Shown here: in pieces, positions 56,415 to 64,000 of the stretch | Numbering within the stretch: position 1 is the first letter of the stretch | How the letters are laid out: each line of letters starts with the position of its first letter | Origin: Hanleya hanleyi | Lineage: Eukaryota; Mollusca; Polyplacophora; Lepidopleurida; Hanleyidae | Length of the DNA stretch: 64,000 nt | Direction of reading: 5' to 3' | NCBI GenBank assembly: GCA_036873755.1 | Contig: JAVTVY010018995.1 | Span: 1 to 64,000 of the forward strand | The notes under the pieces: generated by a model | What the model saw: only the letters and a program-made list of their open reading frames with translations | What the model was told of the DNA's origin: nothing | Databases searched by the model: none | Position numbers and translations under genes: made by a program

Positions 56415-57330
56415 GTCATGGTGTGGATGCGCAGTCGAGGAGTATTAGAGAAAGATGGCATTTTGGAGGTGCGCAGAGGCGTGTCTTGAATCTCTCATGG
56501 TGTAGACTACGATGGGGGTGGTTTCTGACCGGAAGTAACGTCGAGGTGCTCCTGCACAGTCGAAGAGTAGTAGAGAAAGATGATAAAATGCGGGTGCGCA
56601 GGGGCGTGTTCGGGCGATAGATAGGTAATCAGAAGTCCACATGGGACGTGCATGGTCTCGTCTTGAGGCTCTCGTGGTGTAGGCTACGACTGTAGTGGTT
56701 TTGACTGGATGTGACGTCAAAGTGCGCCTGTGTAGTTGAGGAGTAGCAGAGAAAGTTGGTATTTTGAAGATTCGCACGAGGCGTGTTTGGTATATCTATG
56801 GGCCGTCCAAGGTCCACATGGGTCGTAAAATATGTCATAGTGATGTCAATGGGCATAATTTAACTTTTGGATCATTATGTCTTCAGAGTTCGTGCACACG
56901 ACAGAAACGGCGATCCAGTGTTTTATCACAATGGGGCAATGTCCGTTGCTTGCGCTGTGCAATGTTATGGGGCACTTTAGGATGCGCAGGGCAGTCTTTG
57001 GACGATCTATAAGGGTCATCCTGGGTCCGCGTGGGACGTGAATGGACTCGTCTTCAAGCTCTCGTGAGGTACACTACGGTTGGGATGTTTGACCAGAACT
57101 GACGCCATGGTGCTTCTGAACAGTTCACCAGAATATTAGAGAAAGCTGATATAATGCGGGTGCGCAGGGGCGTGTTCGGGTAATAGATAGGCCATCCTAT
57201 GTCCACGTGGCACGTGTATGATCAAATCTTGAAGCTCCCATTGTGTAGTCTACGTTTGGAAAGTGACGTCAAGGTGCGCCTGTGTAGTGGAGTAGTAGAA
57301 AAAGATGGTATTTTGAAGATGCGCTTGGAT
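56415..57330 (+). repeat. CpG-rich dispersed repeat array
   Basis: 'gcgcag.cga.gagtagtaga' followed by 'gaaagatggtattttg', 'gtgcgcaggggcgtgttcgg' and 'ctcgtcttgaggctctcgtg' recurs four to five times at roughly 200-400-bp spacing. It is the same family as 39.4 kb and the inverse of 49.4, 60.85 and 63.55 kb. Confidence 0.65.
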
Positions 57331-59095
57331 CGTGCAAGGTTTAACAGTGAACTTAAATGGCATTTGCATTTAGACCATTGTGTCTACACATTCCATGCAC
57401 ACGTCAGACACAACAATTCGGTGTTACCACAATGGGCCAGTGTGTACGTTTCTTTTACTGTACAAGATTGTTCAGTTTGTTCGGTAATCGACCAGTATCG
57501 ACCGGAAGGAAGAGTAAAAAGCAGAACAGCTGAGACATTGGTTAACAGAAGACAAAAGACAGGAGAACATAAATACTCGGAGATCGATCTTATGGGGAAG
57601 GAAACTCTGCTTCCCGAGACAAACGATTTTTGAACCAGATCCCTTAAATCATACATAAGGCGCCTGTACCGTGGACCCCCCTCCCCACACTCATGAACCT
57701 AATTGACCAATTAATAACGGTAACGAGCCCCTGGGAACAGACTGAACGATTCAAGTCGACAGTGAAACTTCTGAATTGTAAGACTTGAAAAATGGAATTA
57801 CAATGATATATCAAGGATTGTATGATGGGCCTGATGTCAGGGCAGTATGACTGAGTGAAATATCATGTCTGCCTACGGCATGGTAGAAGCAGCAATATGA
57901 AAGAAGGCAACATGGTCGCTCTGCCGCATGTTTGCACTTGAACAAATGTTGGGAGAAAATGTATTCGCGAGACCAATGCAGCACGAAAGTGTATTTGTGA
58001 TATCAGTGCAGCAGGAAAGTGGATATGCGAGACTTATATTAACCATATATTGGGTCGTTTTTCGATCCCCCACTATACAAATACGATGCACGGAAATTAT
58101 ATATTGGAATAATATGTATTAAGAATATTGTACTTGATGGAAACTGTACTCACCATTACTGATGGAATGATTTCGTTCAATCTTAAGTAACATGAGTCTC
58201 CACTAGTGTCGACAGTAACAGCAATAATTTTCACAGCTTCCTTCTAAACATCAAGCACTTATCAACAAAAAACGGTTTTCACGCCTCGATGGTTCCTGTC
58301 TTTCTGTATATAACATGAAACAAAGGAATCCTTTCAATTCCTATTCTTGATTTAACGCCTTTCGGCGCATTTCACCAGCTTCTCAGGGGTGAATATTTCA
58401 TAATAATCTCACTTTTTATCTGTCTCATAATGCACGTATGCACGCGCCCGTTTACATATCACTAGATACCAGTACAGAGCTTCATCCAAGCAGATACATC
58501 TGTTGGGAGTTCGTCAGTCGAGATTTCCTAGCGAGACCTTTATCATGTTGAGGAGAGCCACCTCTCTAAAATGGAGGTAAATAATGTCGTTTTTGTCTAA
58601 TAAATTCAAGAAAATATCGAATGAAGAGACATCCGACAGTGGACATATATATCCGCAGCGGATGGCATTGAAACATGAGGCAGCACCTAAAAGGTGCAAC
58701 AACTCCTCAGCCAGACAGTTTTAGGTAGTGTATATTGGTACACAATGAATGGAAAATGCAGATGTAAAAGCCTGAAAGATTTGGTTGAACGCAGAAGATG
58801 CTTTAGCAGTGGCTTGTAAAAGATTAAAATATGATAAATTGAGTGTGGGATGTTGGATGCATTGGAGAACTAGAATAAATAATTTGACATATCACGTGCG
58901 AAAAATATGGCGGAAGAACAAAAATATTCTGAACAAAAACAAAAGGCTTCAAGCCATTCTTGCTTTGAACCATAATAATAATCTGAGCAATAATAAAAGT
59001 CTTCTGATTTTCAGTGGGAGCCAAGTTTTCGATAGGAATACGGAGCTGCGCATCTAAAACCCCTCGACTCTGGGTGCCAGTCATTCACAATCTAT
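57331..59095. other. No gene supported
   Basis: An open frame of 144 codons (57199-57633 +) begins inside the CpG-rich repeat and has no recognisable domain. Another of 90 codons (58785-59057 +) is Asn/Lys-rich and also unconvincing. A ~33-bp near-duplication ('gcagcacgaaagtgtatttg' / 'gcagcaggaaagtggatatg') lies at 57978-58030. Confidence 0.35.
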
Positions 59096-60500
59096 TAAAT
59101 TTGAACCATACTACTTTGAAAACATCAGGAACATCAAGCAGTCAAGTGACAAATATACAGATTATCAAAAAACTTGCAATCAGAAATGGTCGCAAAGTTT
59201 TCTGTTCAATCAGAGATACCGGCAGTCATTACTTGTCTCTTGATATATCTATGACGTATACCAGGCATCATGCTGAACACTTGAACAGTATCAAAGGATA
59301 TATAGATCATCAATGATTTTACATGAATTGAAAACGGCTGCCAAGGTTTCCATCCAATCAGAGAAAACGGTTTAGTCATACATTTTAGTCTCTTGATGTA
59401 TTGATGATGTATACAAAGTCTTGCATCCAACACTTGAACAGTACCAGAGGTATAGATTTTGCATAAATTAAGGATGACAATCAAGTTTTCCACCTAATCA
59501 GAGAAATTCGTTGTCATTAATTGTAAGTTTCTTGATGTATCGATGATTTATAGTTTCATATGAAGCACTAAAATGCTATCAAATGTACATCATTAAATAT
59601 TTTGCATAAATTAAAGATGGCCGCCAAGATTTTCGCCCGATCAGAGAAACCAGTTCTGTCATTCATCGCAAGTGTCTTGATGCATCGATGATGTTTACCA
59701 AATTTTACATCGAGCACTTCAACGGTATCAGAGATAGAGATCATTAATGATTTGGCATAAATTAAAAATGGCTGGCCATCCTTCCCGCCTCTCAGAAGAA
59801 CTGATGTGGTTATTCATTGCAAGTCTATTGATACATCGATGCTGTATACCAAGTTTCGTATAGAACACTTCAATGGTATCAGAGAAATACATCGTTAAGA
59901 TTCTGCATCAATTAAAAAAGGCCGCCATGGCTTTCACCCAATTAAGGAAACTTGTTTGGTCATTCCTTGATGTATCGATAATCTATACCAAGTTTCACAC
60001 TGAACAGCGAAATGGTTTCTGAGATACACAAGATTCTTGGTTTCGCATAAATTAAAGATGGCTGCCAAAGTTTCCACTTAATCGGGTCCAGATTCAATAG
60101 GGTTCTGGGTCACGACCATATGGATGTGCACGGCAAGTTTAGCGTGCCTAGGGTAAGTCGTTCTAAAGATATCTTGGTAACAAGAAAGTTGTGACGGTGT
60201 CGCATAAATTAAAGATGGCCGCCAAAGTTTCTAACCAATCGGGTCCAGATTCAATAGGCTTGTGGTTGACCACCCAACAATCCTGCATACTAAATTTGAA
60301 GTCTCGGGAAGCAACGGTTTGGCTTCTAGACCAGTCACAAGAATTGTTGATGAAGCTTCCGTGACGTTGCCATGGAAACCACAAACTTCATCACAAATTA
60401 CCCAAATTCGACAGGCTTGTGGCTGACCACACAACAATCCTGTATACCAAATTTGAAGTCTCTAGAAGCAACGGTTTGGCTTCAAGACCGGTCACAAGAA
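59096..60500 (+). repeat. ~150-bp degenerate tandem array
   Basis: About eight units begin 'gcataaattaaagatggccgccaag'-like (20-bp core 'aaattaaagatggccgccaa') at 59326, 59467, 59612, 59761, 59911, 60051 and 60208, spacings 140-157. 'cttgatgtatcgatgatgta' recurs within. The last part (60220-60480) holds a different, longer duplication ('aatttgaagtctc.gaagca' twice). Confidence 0.85.
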
Positions 60501-60734
60501 TTATTAACAATTAGACTATTCACGCTTGCATTGGAATACCACTGCAAACACATGTAGCAATATATAAGATAAGTCGCCTGAAGATTTTGGAGCGTTATGA
60601 TGAAAAAGTCAAAATTTATTAAGCAAAAGCGACCAATTTTACCTCCATATTAGAGAGGTAGTTCTCTCTCACATGTTTACAGCAACTGACAATTTAAATC
60701 TGTTAAACTATTGTTATAATTTGCCCAAAAAACT

Positions 60735-60772
60735 CTCTAACTCACTCACTCACTCACTCACTCACTCACAGA
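60735..60772 (+). repeat. (ACTC)n microsatellite
   Basis: Eight consecutive copies of ctca/actc. Confidence 0.9.
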
Positions 60773-60849
60773 GGTAAATCTACCAGGTAGCCGGAGAGAA
60801 CACGGCCTCATTTCCCCCAAACGCGCTCATTTGCAACTCCGAAGTTCTC

Positions 60850-61350
60850 TACTACTCCCGAGTGCGCAGGCGCATACCACCCCCAGTCTGACTCTGCTTC
60901 AAGATTGCTTCAACATGACACCTCATACGACCCACACCAAAACGTCCATTCAAATGCCCTTTTCTCACGCGCCATAGTCTTACTCTCACTCCACACCGGT
61001 CCAGTCGGATGTTCCCCCAGGAGGGCTTCAAACTGATACCACACACGACCCTATCAGACTAAAGATGGTCCACCTCGACCCGGAAACGTCAACCCAAGTG
61101 CCCTTTTCTCACAATTTCCGGTCTGCGCATGCGCGTCTTTGCCTTACTTTCACTCCACACCATCCCACTGGGATGCTACTGCACGAGGGCTTCAAAGTGA
61201 TACCTTACACGATCTATTCGGGTCAAGGACGGCCCACCTCTAACCCAAAACGTCCATTCAAAGACGCCTCCACTACTGCGCATCCGCAGACGAATACCGG
61301 AAGTAACATTCTGGCCGCCGAATGTGACCTTTGACATCATGACGCCGCAT
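60850..61350 (-). repeat. CpG-rich dispersed repeat array
   Basis: Three units with 'aaaacgtccattcaaatgcc', 'cactccacacc.tccc', 'gagggcttcaaa.tgatacc'. TGCGCATGCGCG lies at 61124-61135. It is a relative of 49.43-50.06 kb. Confidence 0.65.
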
Positions 61351-61544
61351 TCAAGCCGCATTTGCTCCGCATTTCCCTATACCTTAAGCACGGCCCTCCG
61401 CAATTTTACGACAAGATAAGAGTTTCATATACTACTGACGACCCGGGACACTGGAGATTTCGTGGCCTGGGCAACCCCTGGACCCTCGCCCGTTGGGCTG
61501 TGAGGACCATAAATCTGCATGCTTTATTTTCAGATTTATTTCCG

Positions 61545-61880
61545 GGAAAACGCTAAGAATGCATCTCTGGCGATCTAGGACATCAGAGCTGCAGGGGTCT
61601 AGGCGACCCCTGGACCCTCGCCTGTTTGGGCTGTGAGGATTCGCTTATTTTAGCTGTGTGTAAATGGATCGTATCGGTACGCGTAGTGGTTTCTTATGTT
61701 TCATGACATAAAGGTTATCGTGTTGTATGCGTTAACTGGAACCAGAAAGTAAAATGGATTCAGGCATGAGGTGTGATTTTTTCAATATCGATGAGTGCTG
61801 TTCAGATTTATTTCCGGGAAAACGCATAGAATGCATCTCCGGCGATCTAGGACGTCGGAGCTTCCTGGGCCTAGGTGGCC
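61545..61880 (+). repeat. Direct duplication 'cagatttatttccgggaaaa'
   Basis: Blocks at about 61532-61625 and 61803-61890 share 'cagatttatttccgggaaaa', 'gaatgcatctc.ggcgatct' and 'gg.gacccctgga'. Spacing is about 270 bp. Confidence 0.7.
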
Positions 61881-61949
61881 CCTGGATCCGTACGTTGGGG
61901 TGTGATAGTCGACCCCTATAAATATTCGCTAGATCCGCGTTTGATCGTC

Positions 61950-62010
61950 ACGGTGTTCATATGAACAGTCATAATGAAGGCGTGACTGAGATACATCATT
62001 CTCTAGATAA
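61950..62010 (+). repeat. Fragment of Penelope-like tail, + orientation
   Basis: 'gactgagatacatcattctc' is the reverse complement of text at 24700 and 54280. It supplies the apparent N-terminus of the frame that starts at 61961, so that start is not genuine. Confidence 0.6.
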
Positions 62011-62077
62011 CGACTTTACATCGAAAATCATATGGATTGAACTTATCTGTTATTATCTATATATTTCTGTTTATTTA

Positions 62078-62205
62078 TTCTTCAAGTATTCGCTCGTATT
62101 GCTGGTCTGTGTAATCAGTGCTAGAGTGAACCCAGTGTCAGTGCAAGCCTCGAGGACGAGAGGTCCACTAGAGGAATCTTCTCGATATTCAGGCAACAAT
62201 TAAAC
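62078..62205 (+). pseudogene. Relative of the proline-rich secreted exon (truncated)
   Basis: After 'ttattcttcaag' the peptide reads YSLVLLVCVISARVNPV, parallel to FVLPACVIGARLNPV in the exon at 52201-52649. DNA similarity also covers the acceptor-like site. It stops after about 35 codons (GNN then TAA) before any Pro-rich repeats. It is a decayed paralogue, or an alternative short form. Confidence 0.4.
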
Positions 62206-62399
62206 GCAACATTAACAGTCTGGTGGAGAGCGATGTTGGCGTACTGACAAGAGACTCTACACACTAATATACTGACTGCACTCATGTCGTCCAATTCTGC
62301 TTGTCCATGCACCCAACGATGACTCAGTTACGTTGAAAATGGCGCCGGTTTCTTGGCTTTTAACCTGGCTTGGACGGACGAATCTCTTGAGGCTTGGCA

Positions 62400-62780
62400 G
62401 CTCAGTAGAGGGCATTCGCCCCATTGGACGTTGCGGGGCTCTCGGGACTGTAGTATACGTTTTCCTACACCTTCTCCTAGCGTTTCACGTTGACGACTGA
62501 TGTTCCATTAACTGCATGGTCTTGCGAGGTCGATTTGACTGTCGACACGTACAGTGACCCGTTATAGACAAGCACGTCGTCCATATCCTGCAAGGCCTGT
62601 TCGAAGGCGGACCATAGATCCGGATTCAGGGTGCAGGGTATTAAGGATTCAATCAGCAGAGCCAATTGAGCAAAGAAGGGACGGCGACATCGTGACACAG
62701 ATGGATGGGGTTGCCGTTCACTCGTTTGAATATTAACCACTCCGAGACAGCCGAATGACAGTCGACTGGGGCTGATCCAG
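62400..62780 (-). pseudogene. Polinton/Maverick-like integrase region, second truncated copy
   Basis: On the - strand an open frame includes LIESLIPCTLNPDLWSAFEQ and ends near 62477. A YYSPESPAT segment follows at about 62440 in another frame. The same order (the 'NPD..SA.EQ' block then YSPNSPTAYNGVKALYR) is seen at 63.4-63.25 kb, so this is a duplicate of the upstream part of the integrase gene. No catalytic core is present in this copy. Confidence 0.5.
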
Positions 62781-62944
62781 TTCACCGTCACACACATCTC
62801 CAATGTTTTCGATGATCTCCACACGCTTAGATGAAGATTTCGGAGGTCTGACTAAGAACCCATGTAGGAAATGCTCCGTCATCCTGAAGTGGCCATAGCA
62901 TGTTTGATGCACATCAATAAACGGGTGACCTGAGCCTGGGGCTT

Positions 62945-63307
62945 TTACCTTCGGTTGAACCTTTCGGCAATCGAGGCCTTAGTCTCCTTGTACGTGTGAA
63001 AGACGAACACCCTATGGGTTTTCAGAAACTGTTGAAGGGGTCTGTTGAGGAATTTTCTCCCTTCATTGTTCAAAATATTCCAGTTGTCCTCGTTGTGTTT
63101 AGCAAAGGCACTCATGCCGAACAAGTCGGCTTGCCATTGGATGGCCATGCCGCGAACAATGACCTGGTTACTGGATGTAAACAATAGGTGTCTAGGGGTT
63201 TTTACCTGGCTTGGACTTTCGACAGACGAATGATCAGTACGGTAGAGTGCTTTCACCCCATTATACGCTGTAGGGCTATTAGGACTGTAGTTCAATTTGT
63301 CCAACAC
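62945..63307 (-). pseudogene. Polinton/Maverick-like integrase (rve) fragment
   Basis: The 120-codon frame has NYSPNSPTAYNGVKALYR, then IQWQADLFGMSAFAKHN holding the first catalytic Asp, then directly NNEGRKFLNRPLQQFLK, and finally ETKASIAERFNR with the catalytic Glu. These match the retroviral-type integrase core of Polinton/Maverick elements (often annotated 'transposon-derived protein F54H12.3-like'). Some 50 residues between the first Asp and the second motif are missing, and the second Asp (usually D-K-G-x-E-F) is Asn here. It is therefore catalytically dead despite an open frame. Confidence 0.7.
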
Positions 63308-63309
63308 CT

Positions 63310-63520
63310 TCTAATATCTTTAGGTATAACTGCATCGTCCACATCCGGTACAATCTGTTCGTAGGCGGATCGGTGGTCCGGATTTAAGGTGAAGTGTATT
63401 ATGTATTGAGGTGAAGCCGTACCAACCTAGCAAAGAAGGGGCTGCGGCCAACGTTCACAGATGGATGAGGTTACCGTTTAATATTCTCCGACCACTGCGA
63501 GACAGTGAATCCATGAATTA
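63310..63520 (-). pseudogene. Upstream part of the integrase region, first copy
   Basis: It is the DNA paralogue of 62540-62760 ('cagatggatgaggttaccgt' against 'cagatggatggggttgccgt'). Broken frames lead into the fragment at 62945-63307. Confidence 0.5.
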
Positions 63521-63544
63521 ACGGGTGGCCCGAACATAGGACTT

Positions 63545-63970
63545 TCGTTGCGTCCCGCGATTCGTACCCGACGATGCGCGCCTGTACATTGCACTTTTGG
63601 GGCATTTCTTATTGATGGTGGAGTCAGTAGCCAATCCTTCTTTTTTCATAAGCTTCAATATGACGCCTTGCGACCCCATGCGCACCCCGAAACTGTCCTT
63701 TTTCTGTACTACTCCTCGACTATGTCTGCACACCATGACGTCATCCCAATAGTAATCTGCACGCAACGAGCCTGGCGACAACAATCTACACGACTTCTTA
63801 TGACAACGAATGGGCCCTAGATCCCGCCCCTGCGTACCTATAGCTGTTGCTTTTACGCATCGACTGCGCATGCGCACCCTAACGTCACGTCCGGTTCAAA
63901 CCTCACAAGTCGTGACCTACACCACGAAAGCTTGAAGACGAGGAACTACACGACCCATGTGATCCCGGGT
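63545..63970 (-). repeat. CpG-rich dispersed repeat array, runs to window end
   Basis: 'tactactcctcgactatgtctg', 'gacgtca' words and TGCGCATGCGCA at 63865-63876. It is a relative of the arrays at 49.4 and 60.85 kb and continues beyond the window. Confidence 0.6.
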
Positions 63971-64000
63971 TAGCCCACCTAGACCCATTTAGCGGAAATG

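Noticed and set aside
57199..57633. 144-codon + strand frame
   Set aside because: Its first part lies in the CpG-rich repeat family; no domain, start context or splice support.

Overview
This is animal (metazoan) nuclear DNA, about 42% G+C by eye. It has no operons, ribosome-binding sites or long bacterial-type reading frames. It is dominated by interspersed and tandem repeats of kinds known from marine invertebrates: Penelope-like retroelements, a CR1-like LINE, Ty3/gypsy and another LTR element, Polinton/Maverick-type gene remnants, foldback and TIR mini-elements, and a HINE/'pearl'-like element with a 157-bp core array. A lophotrochozoan or an invertebrate deuterostome would fit; I cannot name the species. 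I find no complete, confidently functional host gene. What follows is a repeat-island annotation with a few exon-like fragments.

Layout. 1-28.5 kb: five or six partial copies of an unclassified multi-kb unit on the + strand (about 1-4.4, 7.0-10.1, 15.1-19.6, 21.0-24.4 and 26.0-28.5 kb). They alternate with decayed Penelope-like reverse transcriptases on the - strand, and part of the array is a tandem duplication with a period of about 5.25 kb. A 5' module with a TATA-like box and donor-like site occurs twice in opposite orientation (11.26-10.15 kb on -, 14.94 kb on +). Foldback elements sit at 6.2-6.7, 22.6-23.2 and 27.85 kb. 28.5-36 kb: a 63-bp minisatellite interrupted by a 5'-truncated CR1-like LINE with a 7-bp target-site duplication and by a 260-bp foldback; then a 42-bp palindromic-monomer array, a Penelope tail and a 131-bp tandem repeat. 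36.3-38.3 kb: an LTR with primer-binding site and gag leader (- strand).

39-44.4 kb: a CpG-rich repeat, a Polinton-type packaging-ATPase remnant, two Penelope fragments (N-terminal part and GIY-YIG endonuclease), a 260-bp TIR element and the 157-bp array with its ACGG microsatellite and terminal hairpin. 44.3-52 kb: mostly gene-poor, with a large inverted repeat carrying two DR1-type nuclear-receptor motifs, a small terminal exon candidate (48.9 kb, a relative of 13.5 kb) and CpG-rich repeats carrying NRF-1-like palindromes. 52.2-52.65 kb: a proline-rich exon of a probably secreted protein, related to a fragment at 62.1 kb. 52.87-53.6 kb: a TTAA-flanked TIR element. 54-56.4 kb: a Penelope tail and an internally deleted Ty3/gypsy gag-pol. 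56.4-61.4 kb: more CpG-rich repeats and a ~150-bp tandem array. 62.4-63.5 kb: duplicated pieces of a Polinton/Maverick-like integrase.

The parts do not form a pathway. The history visible is layered insertion, local duplication and decay. Paralogous copies of the large unit provide 'empty sites' that polarise several insertions.
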